Source of the DNA: M0108 sp964523415
GTDB taxonomy: Bacteria; Pseudomonadota; Gammaproteobacteria; Chromatiales; Chromatiaceae
DNA: 64,000 bases
NCBI GenBank assembly: GCA_964523415.1
Contig: CAZFZB010000001.1
Span: forward strand, 1 to 64,000
Reading direction: 5' to 3'
The position numbers and the translations under genes are program-made. Below are positions 8,259 through 16,147 of this stretch, piece after piece; position 1 is the stretch's first letter, and each line of letters opens with the position of its first letter. Below the pieces are notes generated by a model, which saw only the letters and a list, made by a program, of their open reading frames with translations, did no database searches and had not been told where the DNA came from.

Positions 8259-9311
8259 TCAACTGTTTTTTAGGGCCGCGCCCAGCAGACGCGCCGTGAC
8301 ATCCACTATGGGGATGACGCGGGAATAATTCATGCGCGCCGGGCCTATGACGCCGAGTACCCCGATCACCTTGCCATCGATCTGGTATGGCGCACTCACC
8401 AGACTACAGCCCCCCAGCAAGTCGTAGCCGGACTCCTCGCCAACGAATATCTGTACGCCCTCGGCCTCCAGGCAGCGATCGAGGAGGTGCAGGATCTGGC
8501 GCTTTTCGGCGAAGGCCTCGAAGAGCTGTTTGAGCCATTCCATGCTCGCGAGTTCGGAAAAGTCCATCAGGTTGGTTTGGCCCGCCACGCAAAGATCATC
8601 CTTGTCCTTATCCTCGGCCACTTCCACCACCTGCCGCGCCAGTTCAACGGCCTGGCGCATCAGACGATCCAGACGATCGTGCGTATGACGCAGTTCATCC
8701 ACCAACCGCCGGCGTACCTCGCGCAGGTCACGGCCCACGAAGAGGCCGTTGAGGTAGTTCGCCGCTTGCTCCAACCGGGAGGGCGAATAGCTCTGATCCG
8801 TATGGAGGACGCGGTTATGTACCTCCCCCTCCTCCGTGACCAGGATGGCCAACACCCGATCACCAGAAAGGGGAAGAAATTCGATCTGGCGAAAGGCGTT
8901 GCGCTCGCGACGTGGCAACATCACGACCCCGGCGAGGCGAGTCACGCCCGAGAGCACCTGAGAGGCCGTGGCGATCAAGGCCGCGGAGTCACCCAGGGCC
9001 GCAAAGCGCCGGCGCATCTCGTCCACCTCGATCTCCTCCGGAGGGCGCACCGTCAGGAGGGTATCGAGGAAGAGGCGGTATCCTGACACCGTCGGCACCC
9101 GCCCCGAGGAGGTATGGGGAGATGCCACCAGGCCCAAATCCTCAAGGTCCGACAGTACATTGCGCACCGTAGCCGGACTCAGTTCCAGCCCCGTGTCCTT
9201 CGCCAGGGTACGGGAACCTACTGGCTGGCCATCCCGGATATAGCGCTCGACTAGCACCTTGAGAAAATGCAAGGCCCGATCGTTGACCGGATTGTCATTC
9301 TTAGCCGTCAA
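8259..9311 (-). CDS. hrcA: Heat-inducible transcription repressor HrcA
   Basis: An N-terminal winged helix (DRALHFLKVLVERYIRDGQPVGSRTLA, then SPATVRNVLSDLEDLGLV and a wing SSGRVPT) is followed by the GAF-like HrcA domain and ends AARLLGAALKNS. HrcA binds CIRCE and is kept active by GroEL. I chose the TTG at 9311 (350 residues, the usual length). The longer reading frame opens with a GTG at 9371 that lies inside the CIRCE operator at the predicted transcription start, so it could hardly be a start codon. The Shine-Dalgarno for the TTG is weak (GAGAGG), so the exact start is uncertain. First gene of the heat-shock operon and autoregulated through CIRCE. Confidence 0.93.
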   Translation of the reverse strand: MTAKNDNPVNDRALHFLKVLVERYIRDGQPVGSRTLAKDTGLELSPATVRNVLSDLEDLGLVASPHTSSGRVPTVSGYRLFLDTLLTVRPPEEIEVDEMRRRFAALGDSAALIATASQVLSGVTRLAGVVMLPRRERNAFRQIEFLPLSGDRVLAILVTEEGEVHNRVLHTDQSYSPSRLEQAANYLNGLFVGRDLREVRRRLVDELRHTHDRLDRLMRQAVELARQVVEVAEDKDKDDLCVAGQTNLMDFSELASMEWLKQLFEAFAEKRQILHLLDRCLEAEGVQIFVGEESGYDLLGGCSLVSAPYQIDGKVIGVLGVIGPARMNYSRVIPIVDVTARLLGAALKNS

Positions 9312-9364
9312 CCTGCGCCTCTCGGAATCCCGAACCACGCGCGACTGCGCGAAACCCGACCCTG

Positions 9365-9391
9365 TTAGCACTCGCCACCAAAGAGTGCTAA
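9365..9391 (-). promoter_or_regulatory. CIRCE operator (HrcA binding site)
   Basis: TTAGCACTC (9365-9373), nine bases, GAGTGCTAA (9383-9391): an exact match to both arms of the consensus CIRCE element. It starts at the predicted transcription start of the hrcA promoter, where bound HrcA would block initiation. Confidence 0.97.
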
Positions 9392-9398
9392 GGTGGGC

Positions 9399-9427
9399 AA
9401 TTTAGGGATTGCCAATCGGGCTGTCAA
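9399..9427 (-). promoter_or_regulatory. Sigma70 promoter of hrcA-grpE-dnaK-dnaJ
   Basis: Minus strand: TTGACA (9422-9427, perfect), 17-base spacer, TAAATT (9399-9404, 5 of 6). The predicted start at about 9391-9392 coincides with the first base of CIRCE. The -35 end lies in the region divergent to nadK. Confidence 0.85.
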
Positions 9428-9468
9428 GGTTTACGCCAAGGTCCCTTTCGGCGATCATCGCGCCCATC

Positions 9469-10365
9469 ATGACCTTGCATCCCCAGTTCCAGAACATCGG
9501 CATCATCGCCAAACAGGGTGAGCCCGCCAATACTCGCCTCGCGGTCGCCCGCCTGGCCCGTTACCTGCGTCAACAAGGGCCGCGGGTCATCTTTGACCCC
9601 TTTGCCGCTGCCCTCATCGGCGCGGCGGAACCCGAGACCCTTTCCCCGGGCGGGATGGGCAGGCAATGCGACCTCGTCATCTCTGTGGGCGGCGATGGCA
9701 CCCTCCTCGGGGCCGCCCGTGCCCTGGCCAACTCGGGCGTGCCTCTCTTGGGGATCAACCTGGGAAGGCTGGGCTTCCTCGCGGACGTCTCGTTGGACAC
9801 CATCGAAACCCATCTGGAACCCATCCTTGCCGGTGAATTCGATGCCGAGGAACGCTTTCTGCTTTCGGCTCGGGTGAATGGCAACCCTCCGGTTCTTGCG
9901 CTCAACGACGTTGTGATCCACAAGTGGAACATAGCGCGGATGATAGAACTGGAGACCTCTATCGACGGCGTCTTTGTCAATCGTCAGCGCGGGGACGGCA
10001 TCATCGTTTCCACCCCCACGGGCTCAACCGCCTATGCCCTTTCCGGCGGCGGCCCGCTGATCCACCCAGCCTTGGACGCCATTGCCCTGGTACCTATCTG
10101 CCCCCACACCCTCAGTCACCGCCCTTTGGTCGTGACGGGGTCAAGCCGCATCGAAATCCGGGCCCGCAGTCGCGCCGATCAAGGTCATATCATCGTAACT
10201 TGCGACGGCCAAACCGACGTCTTCCTGAACTCGGAATCCGGCGTCTTCATCGAGCGCGGGCCGCACCCGATCCGCCTGCTGCACCCCAAGGGTCACGACC
10301 ACTTTGAAATCCTACGAGCCAAACTCGGCTGGGGCGGTCATCCCGCCGGAATCAACTTGGAGTAA
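9469..10365 (+). CDS. nadK: NAD kinase
   Basis: 298 residues from ATG 9469. An in-frame TTG 60 bases upstream would run into the hrcA promoter and is rejected. The phosphate-binding motif GGDGTLLGAAR follows LVISV, and the second conserved block LNDVVIHKW and the GDGIIVSTPTGSTAYALSGGGP stretch are typical of bacterial NadK. It makes NADP from NAD and ATP in the cytosol. Divergent from the heat-shock operon and 5 bases ahead of recN, the order found in many gammaproteobacteria. No good Shine-Dalgarno precedes the ATG. Confidence 0.97.
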   Translation: MTLHPQFQNIGIIAKQGEPANTRLAVARLARYLRQQGPRVIFDPFAAALIGAAEPETLSPGGMGRQCDLVISVGGDGTLLGAARALANSGVPLLGINLGRLGFLADVSLDTIETHLEPILAGEFDAEERFLLSARVNGNPPVLALNDVVIHKWNIARMIELETSIDGVFVNRQRGDGIIVSTPTGSTAYALSGGGPLIHPALDAIALVPICPHTLSHRPLVVTGSSRIEIRARSRADQGHIIVTCDGQTDVFLNSESGVFIERGPHPIRLLHPKGHDHFEILRAKLGWGGHPAGINLE

Positions 10366-10370
10366 GCCAG

Positions 10371-12041
10371 GTGTTGAGCCATCTCCTCATCCATGACCTG
10401 GCCATCGTCAGTTCACTGGAACTCGAACTGAGTTCCGGTATGACGGCCCTGACCGGCGAAACCGGGGCGGGCAAGTCCATCTTGATCGACGCCCTGGGAC
10501 TGACCCTGGGGGACAAGGCTGATGCCGGCATGATCCGCAATGGTGGGGAACGCGCCGAGGTGGCGGCCAGTTTCGACCTGGATGACGTTGAGGATGCTCG
10601 CGCCTGGCTGGCAGAGCAAGACCTGGCCGATGGGGGCGACTGCGCCATCCGCCGTCTCCTGCCGACCACGGGGCGCTCGCGGGCCTACATCAACGGCCGA
10701 ATCGCCAGTAGCGGCCAACTCCAGGCCCTCGGCGAGTACCTGGTCGATATCCATGGCCAGCATGCCCATCAATCCCTACTACGCCCGGCGGCCCAGCGGG
10801 AGCTGTTGGACGCCTATGCCGGTCATGGGGAGCTGGCGCGGCAGGTAACGGGATTGTTCCGCGATTTTCGCGCCCTCGATGAAAGGTTGCGGGATATCCT
10901 GACCCAGGGCGCGGAACGGGCGGCGCGCCTGGATTTGCTGCGCTTCCAGGTGGCCGAGCTCGAGGCCCTGGGGATGAGCGCCGAAGACATCGACGAATTG
11001 GACCGGGAGCAGCGGCGACTGGCTAATCTGGGCCTGCTGCAGGGTACTGCCGGCCGCCTCCTCGACAACCTCTACGACGGTGAGACCGCCATGAGCGACC
11101 AGTTGGGGCGGGCACTGAGCGAGGTTGAGGGACTCCTGTGTTTTGATGAACGCCTGGGTGAGGTTCGGGACCTGATCGCCGGGGCAGCTATTCAGGTCGA
11201 GGAGGCCGCCTCGGGTCTGCGGCAATACCTGGACGGGCTGGAACTGGACCCAGGCCTGCTGGAGCAGGTCGAGACTCGGCTCGCCCTTGTCCATGATCTG
11301 GCCCGCAAATTCCGCATCCAGCCGCGTCAGATCCCTGAGACCCTAGAACGTCTGCGGCACGAACTGACGACCTTAGAGGTTGATGAGATATCGATCGATG
11401 TTCTGACCCGGGAGCGGGATGCCGCCTGGCACCGCTTCCTGGACCAGGCGACAATCCTCAGTGAGCAGCGGACGCAGGCCTCGGCCCGGCTCTCGGCGAC
11501 CGTTACCGCCTCCATGGCGGAGTTAGGCATGAGGGGCGGCCACTTCGAGATCAGCGTTCTGCGCGGGGAGGAGTCAGCCGCCAGTGTTCAGGGCCTGGAT
11601 CGGGTCGAATTCCTGGTAAGCACCAATCCAGGCCAGCCCTCACAGGCTCTGGCCAAGATCGCCTCTGGCGGAGAACTGTCGCGCATCAGCCTGTGCATTC
11701 AGGTCGCCACCGCCGAGTGTGCCGCCATCCCCACCCTCGTCTTCGACGAGGTGGACGTGGGCATAGGAGGGGCGGTGGCCGAGATCGTCGGTCGGCTGCT
11801 TCGCTCCTTGGGGGAGAAGCGGCAGGTACTTTGCGTCACCCATCTACCCCAGGTCGCGGCCCAGGCTCACCACCATCTGCGGGTTCGCAAGGAGAATCGC
11901 GACGGCCAGACCTACACTCATATAGCCCGCCTGGATCCCGAGGCGAGGGTGGAAGAAATAGCTCGGATGCTAGGCGGCACCACTATCACCGAAAAGACCA
12001 TGGCACATGCCAGGGAAATGATAGAACGGGCCGCAGCCTGA
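10371..12041 (+). CDS. recN: DNA repair protein RecN
   Basis: 556 residues, an SMC-like protein of normal RecN length. Start is GTG 10371 with GGAG about 9 bases upstream, overlapping the nadK stop region (5-base gap). Walker A GETGAGKS lies near residue 30 after the MLSHLLIHDLAIV start. A coiled coil spans about 150-370. The C-terminal head has the signature LAKIASGGELSRISL, Walker B PTLVFDEVDVGIGG, and the CVTHLPQVAAQA D-loop/H-loop region. It holds broken DNA ends together during double-strand-break repair. In E. coli it is LexA-controlled, but I saw no SOS box in the 5-base gap. Confidence 0.98.
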   Translation: MLSHLLIHDLAIVSSLELELSSGMTALTGETGAGKSILIDALGLTLGDKADAGMIRNGGERAEVAASFDLDDVEDARAWLAEQDLADGGDCAIRRLLPTTGRSRAYINGRIASSGQLQALGEYLVDIHGQHAHQSLLRPAAQRELLDAYAGHGELARQVTGLFRDFRALDERLRDILTQGAERAARLDLLRFQVAELEALGMSAEDIDELDREQRRLANLGLLQGTAGRLLDNLYDGETAMSDQLGRALSEVEGLLCFDERLGEVRDLIAGAAIQVEEAASGLRQYLDGLELDPGLLEQVETRLALVHDLARKFRIQPRQIPETLERLRHELTTLEVDEISIDVLTRERDAAWHRFLDQATILSEQRTQASARLSATVTASMAELGMRGGHFEISVLRGEESAASVQGLDRVEFLVSTNPGQPSQALAKIASGGELSRISLCIQVATAECAAIPTLVFDEVDVGIGGAVAEIVGRLLRSLGEKRQVLCVTHLPQVAAQAHHHLRVRKENRDGQTYTHIARLDPEARVEEIARMLGGTTITEKTMAHAREMIERAAA

Positions 12042-12167
12042 ATAGCCACCACACCGGTATGAGCCATTTGGGAGTGCGGGGGCATGGATTAGCTCCCACC
12101 GGCTCCATGCGCTGGGGTATCATTTGCCCCTAATTAGTGGCGTCCGCCCGGGTTAAAGACCATCAAG

Positions 12168-12656
12168 ATGCAAAAGCCTTTCATTCTACAGACCTTGGCC
12201 GTGGGCCTGCTGCTGGGCGGTTGCTCCAGTAATCCGGACGGTGCGCCCCAATATCGCGAGTCGCCGCTTAACCGATTGCCCTTCGTCTATCAGATGACCA
12301 TCCAACAGGGGAACATCATTACGGACGACATGGTCGACCGGCTGGAACCCGGAATGACCCGCAGTCAGGTGCGCTACCTGCTTGGTACGCCCATGCTCGT
12401 GGACATATTCCACAATGACCGCTGGTATTACACCTATACCATTCGCCAGGCCCACCAGGAAATGGAGAAAAAGCCCCTGGTCGTCCACTTCGATGGGGAC
12501 ACCATGACGCGGGTCGAGGGCTTCATTACCCCCAATCAAGCGCGGGCGGCGGGGCGTGAGCCCGAGGAGATGATGGTTGAGGTGCCGAACTGGAGCGGGG
12601 ATGCCGGCTTGGTCAAAAAGACCCTAAAGGCCTTAGGTGTCGATGAGGATGAATGA
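12168..12656 (+). CDS. bamE: Outer membrane assembly factor BamE (SmpA/OmlA lipoprotein)
   Basis: 162 residues. The lipobox LLGGC puts the lipidated Cys at residue 19. The mature part holds the SmpA/OmlA fold: VYQMTIQQGNIITDDMVDRL, GMTRSQVRYLLGTPML and the WYYTYTIRQ strand. BamE is a lipoprotein of the BAM complex that folds beta-barrel proteins into the outer membrane. A C-terminal acidic extension (about 110-162) is longer than in E. coli BamE. It follows recN by 126 bases and ends just before a strong terminator. Confidence 0.95.
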   Translation: MQKPFILQTLAVGLLLGGCSSNPDGAPQYRESPLNRLPFVYQMTIQQGNIITDDMVDRLEPGMTRSQVRYLLGTPMLVDIFHNDRWYYTYTIRQAHQEMEKKPLVVHFDGDTMTRVEGFITPNQARAAGREPEEMMVEVPNWSGDAGLVKKTLKALGVDEDE

Positions 12657-12709
12657 AGGGGGCCTCCAACAAGGCCACTAGACCCCGACGACGTCGAAAC
12701 GGCAACAAC

Positions 12710-12740
12710 AAAAAGGGCACCCCACCGGGTGCCCTTTTTT
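12710..12740. terminator. Bidirectional intrinsic terminator (bamE / rubrerythrin)
   Basis: A perfect 12-bp stem AAAAGGGCACCC / GGGTGCCCTTTT (12711-12722 with 12727-12738) closes a 4-base loop CACC. T-tracts follow on both strands: six T on plus and five T on minus. It ends bamE on the plus strand and the convergent rubrerythrin gene on the minus strand. Confidence 0.93.
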
Positions 12741-12762
12741 CTGCCGTGAATATCAACGGCCT

Positions 12763-13182
12763 TTAGGCGTCAAGAGCGTCCAAGGCCTTTTGGAATCGGT
12801 TTGCGTGGGAACGCTCCGCCTTGGCCAGGGTTTCGAACCAGTCGCCGATCTCATCGAAGCCTTCTTCGCGAGCGGTCTTGGCCATTCCCGGATACATATC
12901 GGTGTACTCATGGGTCTCACCGGCAATGGAGGCCTTGAGGTTGGCGCTGGTGCCCCCAATCGGCAGGCCCGTAGCGGGGTCGCCAGAGGCCTCCAGGTAT
13001 TCGAGATGCCCATGGGCATGACCCGTCTCACCTTCGGCGGTGGAGCGGAATACTGCGGCGACGTCGTTATAACCCTCGACATCCGCCTTAGCGGCGAAGT
13101 AAAGATAACGGCGGTTAGCCTGGGATTCGCCGGCGAAGGCCTCCTTCAAGCAACCTTCGGTCTTGCTGCCTTTGAGTTCCAT
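12763..13182 (-). CDS. Rubrerythrin-family di-iron protein without rubredoxin domain
   Basis: 139 residues from ATG 13182, preceded by GGAGATTAATT. Only the ferritin-like four-helix bundle is present. Di-iron ligands are visible as E19 in AGESQAN, E52-x-x-H55 in GETGHAHGH, E89/E92 in AGETHEY and E123-x-x-H126 in KAERSHANRF. The C-terminal rubredoxin FeS4 domain of classical rubrerythrin is absent, as in erythrin/sulerythrin-type proteins. Rubrerythrins reduce peroxide, so a separate electron donor would be needed here. A promoter and an unusual dyad lie upstream. It converges on bamE. Confidence 0.92.
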   Translation of the reverse strand: MELKGSKTEGCLKEAFAGESQANRRYLYFAAKADVEGYNDVAAVFRSTAEGETGHAHGHLEYLEASGDPATGLPIGGTSANLKASIAGETHEYTDMYPGMAKTAREEGFDEIGDWFETLAKAERSHANRFQKALDALDA

Positions 13183-13236
13183 AATTAATCTCCGATGGTG
13201 GTGATGATGGGCGAGGACTTCGCCCGGATGAAGGAG

Positions 13237-13265
13237 AAGATAGCCTTGACCGGCATCTTGAGCAA
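13237..13265 (-). promoter_or_regulatory. Promoter of the rubrerythrin gene
   Basis: Minus strand: TTGCTC (13260-13265), 17-base spacer, TATCTT (13237-13242). The start would be near 13230, leaving a leader of about 48 bases. The dyad at 13272-13290 sits just upstream of the -35. Confidence 0.5.
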
Positions 13266-13271
13266 TAGTTT

Positions 13272-13290
13272 CTATCAATGATATTGATAG
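13272..13290 (-). promoter_or_regulatory. 19-bp dyad upstream of the rubrerythrin promoter
   Basis: CTATCAAT - GAT - ATTGATAG: two perfect 8-bp arms around a 3-base centre. A third CTAT/ATAG arm adjoins it (AATAGTTTCTAT, from 13264). Centred at about -51 of the predicted promoter, it is placed for an activator. It contains ATC-N9-GAT, a pattern used by many LysR-type regulators. The regulator is unknown. Confidence 0.45.
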
Positions 13291-13440
13291 GCTGGACAAA
13301 TCGCTGCAAGGGCAAGGGGCGGAGACGGGGCCCATCCCTGGTCGGGGGGGTGACCGAGGGAGCCAGTGCTCGCTCCAACCCCTTGCCTTCGTTCAGAATA
13401 CCGAATGACCTCTGACTACCCCTGATTCGAGGGAGCGCCT

Positions 13441-14241
13441 ATGTCTCACCCAGTTACGCAACACCTGCTGCAGATCTCGGACCCGCACATCTACGCAGAC
13501 CCGGAGGGGCAACTCCTCGGTCAGAAGACCCGTCCGACCCTGGAATTGGTGTTGAGCCTAGCCCGGACCAACTATGGCAGCGCCAATCGGGTGATGCTGA
13601 CCGGCGATCTCGCTCAGGATGCCACTCCAGGCGCTTACCATTACCTCGCCCATCGTTGCGGGCAGCTGGGACTGCCTTGCCACGCCCTCCCGGGCAATCA
13701 CGATAATCCCGAGGTGATGATGCGGAGCCTCGAGACCAGCCCCATCGACATGCCCCACCACGTCGACTGCGGCCCATGGCGGCTGATCCTTCTGGACTCG
13801 ACCCAATTGGATAAGGAGTGGGGCCACCTGCCCGACCATGCGCTGCAACGGCTGGACTTAGCACTGGTTGCTAGGCACCAGGCGCCAACCCTGGTGCTCC
13901 TGCACCATCAACCCTTGCCGGTGGGCAGTCCCTGGCTGGATGAGATAGGCCTGGATAACCCCGAGGACCTCTTCGCCGTTCTTGACCAGCACCCCCAGGT
14001 GCGGGGCCTCCTTTTTGGCCATATCCACCAAGCCTATAACGCCGAACGCAAGGGTGTGGCCCTGCTTGGGGCCCCTTCTACCTGTATTCAATTCCTGCCG
14101 GAGAGCCAGGGCTTCGCACTAGACCCGGCCACTCCTGGCTTCCGCTGGCTCGACCTATATCCGGATGGCCATATCGACACGGGGATCGAACGTATTGCGG
14201 CCTATCCAGACCCTCTCGACCTCAGCGGCACGGGCTATTGA
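13441..14241 (+). CDS. cpdA: 3',5'-cyclic-AMP phosphodiesterase CpdA-like
   Basis: 266-residue calcineurin-like metallophosphoesterase. The metal ligands appear in order: D14 and H16 (ISDPHIY), D56 in TGDLAQD, N86-H87-D88 in GNHD, H155 in LLHHQPLP, and GHIH at 193-196. Family length and the GDLAQD/GHIHQAYN variants match class III cAMP phosphodiesterase CpdA, which lowers intracellular cAMP with Fe/Mn. The gene stands alone on plus and its end lies 6 bases from the end of the convergent sfsA. A related phosphodiesterase with another substrate cannot be excluded. Confidence 0.88.
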   Translation: MSHPVTQHLLQISDPHIYADPEGQLLGQKTRPTLELVLSLARTNYGSANRVMLTGDLAQDATPGAYHYLAHRCGQLGLPCHALPGNHDNPEVMMRSLETSPIDMPHHVDCGPWRLILLDSTQLDKEWGHLPDHALQRLDLALVARHQAPTLVLLHHQPLPVGSPWLDEIGLDNPEDLFAVLDQHPQVRGLLFGHIHQAYNAERKGVALLGAPSTCIQFLPESQGFALDPATPGFRWLDLYPDGHIDTGIERIAAYPDPLDLSGTGY

Positions 14242-14247
14242 ACTTTG

Positions 14248-14958
14248 TCAATCCAATGCCACCGGCAGGGCCTCGCCCACCTCGATCCCTTCCCGGGTGT
14301 GGCGCAGACGAATGGCCAGAGGTTCCACACCCGCCTCTACGGCCTGGCGTAACCGGTCGGCATATCGGGGGTCCACGGACCTGGCGGGGGTGAAGCCAAG
14401 GCCCTCCGGCCGGTTGATAGCAAATAGGATGACGGCACGGTAGCCATCGCCAAGGGCGTTCTGGAGCAAACCCAAATGCTTGAGCCCGCGGTCACTGACG
14501 GCGTCCGGAAACTGCAACGACTCCCCGATTAGCAGAGTCACGTTCTTGATTTCCACCAGGGCAGGGGGGGCTTGGCCTTCGAAGAGGCCGAGATCCAGAC
14601 GCCCAGAGGCCCCTCCAGCGGGGGCATAGGTTATTTCCCGACGTACCTGGGAGTAACCAGCCAGAGAGGGGATCACGCCAGCGCCTATAACCTCGGCGAT
14701 GACGGCGTTGGGGCGGCCGGTATGGACCCCGATCCAGCCCTGGCCCATATCGACTCGCTCCAGGGTCCAGGCCAACCGGCGTCGGGGATCCTCCTTGTGG
14801 CTAAGTTGAACCGGGGACCCAGGCTCCCAGCAGCCAGTCATGCGCCCCGTGTTGGGTACATGAGCGATGACGCGGAGGCCATCCGCCAACTCCACTTCGG
14901 CGAGAAAGCGTTGGTAACGGCGTAGAATGAACCCATCGACCAAGGGCGGCAGTAACAC
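14248..14958 (-). CDS. sfsA: Sugar fermentation stimulation protein homolog SfsA
   Basis: 236 residues with the SfsA block order: VDGFILRRYQRFLAEVEL, then the AHVPNTGRMTG motif, SRK/D-type central strands, the LDLGLFEG-like stretch, and a C-terminal nuclease-like core with VEIKNVTLL and FPDAVSDRGLKHLGLL (VEIK and D/E metal ligands). SfsA carries an OB-like N-domain and a PD-(D/E)XK-like core. It was named from maltose-metabolism effects in E. coli, and its biochemical role is still unclear. Followed by acyP upstream on the same strand. Confidence 0.93.
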   Translation of the reverse strand: MLLPPLVDGFILRRYQRFLAEVELADGLRVIAHVPNTGRMTGCWEPGSPVQLSHKEDPRRRLAWTLERVDMGQGWIGVHTGRPNAVIAEVIGAGVIPSLAGYSQVRREITYAPAGGASGRLDLGLFEGQAPPALVEIKNVTLLIGESLQFPDAVSDRGLKHLGLLQNALGDGYRAVILFAINRPEGLGFTPARSVDPRYADRLRQAVEAGVEPLAIRLRHTREGIEVGEALPVALD

Positions 14959-14995
14959 GGGAATCGGTATGACAGGGCAGGTATTTGGCTAGGAA

Positions 14996-15289
14996 TTAAC
15001 GGATCGAGAAACCGCTCTGGGACTGGCAGGGCACGAACTCGCTGGTAACGGCGGTAACCCGGGCCAAAGGTGGACCTAGGCGTAGCCAGTCACGGAGTTG
15101 GTCCAGAGCTGCGGCCGAACCGCAGGCCAATACCTCCACGCGACCATCGGGAAGATTGCGTACCGTCCCGGTGAGCCCCAGGCGGAGGGCCTGCTCCCGG
15201 GTAGAGGCGCGGAAAAAGACGCCCTGAACCTGGCCTGCCACCAGGAAACGCAGGCCGATCGGATCGGCCTTCCCCTCTTGCTGGTTCAT
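14996..15289 (-). CDS. acyP: Acylphosphatase
   Basis: 97 residues. The signature VQGVFFRAST has the phosphate-binding Arg at R27, and the catalytic Asn is N45 in GTVRNLPDG. It hydrolyses acyl phosphates such as carbamoyl phosphate and 1,3-bisphosphoglycerate. Length and the alpha/beta ferredoxin-like layout are normal for the family. Same strand as sfsA, 37 bases apart, probably cotranscribed. Confidence 0.95.
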   Translation of the reverse strand: MNQQEGKADPIGLRFLVAGQVQGVFFRASTREQALRLGLTGTVRNLPDGRVEVLACGSAAALDQLRDWLRLGPPLARVTAVTSEFVPCQSQSGFSIR

Positions 15290-15525
15290 CCTCGCATGCT
15301 CCTAGAGTTCATCATCGGTTTGCACTATCTGCAGCCTTGGATCAGGAGGATTGTCCGAGCACCGGGCCACCGAGGCAAGGCGTCATGCCCACTCCATGTC
15401 ACCGAGTTGCCCTGCTTTCTCCCCGAGACTTGGGCGAAGGGGCGTGCCCCCCTTAGAATGGGCGTCACTCAGCAGCGTAAGGGGTCATCGACCTCCCCCA
15501 CACCCAGACCAAAGAAACCCCCACC

Positions 15526-16134
15526 ATGCCCTACATTCTCATCCTCTATTACAGCCGCTACGGTGCCACGGCGGATATGGCGCGTCTCATCGCCCGGGGA
15601 GTCGAGGAGGTACCGGGTATAGAGGCCAGACTAAGAACCGTCCCTGCGGTTTCCACGGTTTGCGAAGCCACTGAGGACAGCATCCCCTCCAGTGGCGCCC
15701 CCTACGCCAGCCCCGACGACCTTCGTCACTGCGCCGGCCTGGCCTTGGGCAGTCCGACCCGCTTCGGAAACATGGCGGCCCCTGTGAAATACTTCCTGGA
15801 CGGTACCAGCCCGCTATGGATGGCCGGTGCCCTCATCGGTAAACCCGCCGCCGTCTTTACCTCTACCGCCAGCCTGCATGGAGGCCAGGAGTCCACCCTC
15901 CTGACCATGATGCTGCCGCTCCTCCACCATGGCATGATGATCCTTGGCCTGCCTTTCAGCGAAACGGACCTGTTGCGCACCCGGAGCGGCGGGACACCCT
16001 ACGGTCCCAGCCATTGGGCGGGCGGAGAAAATAATCAACCCCTGACCGAGGAAGAAAGGCGCCTCTCCCTGGCCCTGGGCCGACGACTGGGCCACGTGGC
16101 CCTTGTTCTGGATAAGGGACGCACTGGCAAATAA
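15526..16134 (+). CDS. wrbA: NAD(P)H:quinone oxidoreductase, WrbA-like flavoprotein
   Basis: 202 residues with a flavodoxin-like fold. The FMN phosphate loop is SRYGATADMARLIARGVEE (10-28), then GSPTRFGNMAAPVKYFLDGT and FTSTASLHGGQESTLLTMMLPL, both diagnostic of WrbA, which reduces quinones by two electrons. The C-terminal GTPYGPSHWAGGENNQPLTEEE is also typical. The insert of loops around the flavin site favours WrbA over plain flavodoxin. hda starts 13 bases after its stop, so the two are likely cotranscribed. Confidence 0.93.
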   Translation: MPYILILYYSRYGATADMARLIARGVEEVPGIEARLRTVPAVSTVCEATEDSIPSSGAPYASPDDLRHCAGLALGSPTRFGNMAAPVKYFLDGTSPLWMAGALIGKPAAVFTSTASLHGGQESTLLTMMLPLLHHGMMILGLPFSETDLLRTRSGGTPYGPSHWAGGENNQPLTEEERRLSLALGRRLGHVALVLDKGRTGK

Positions 16135-16147
16135 GGGGAAGAAGCCA

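Noticed and set aside
9312..9371. 20-residue N-terminal extension of HrcA from GTG
   Set aside because: The GTG is part of the CIRCE operator at the predicted transcription start, so it would be at or before the mRNA 5' end.
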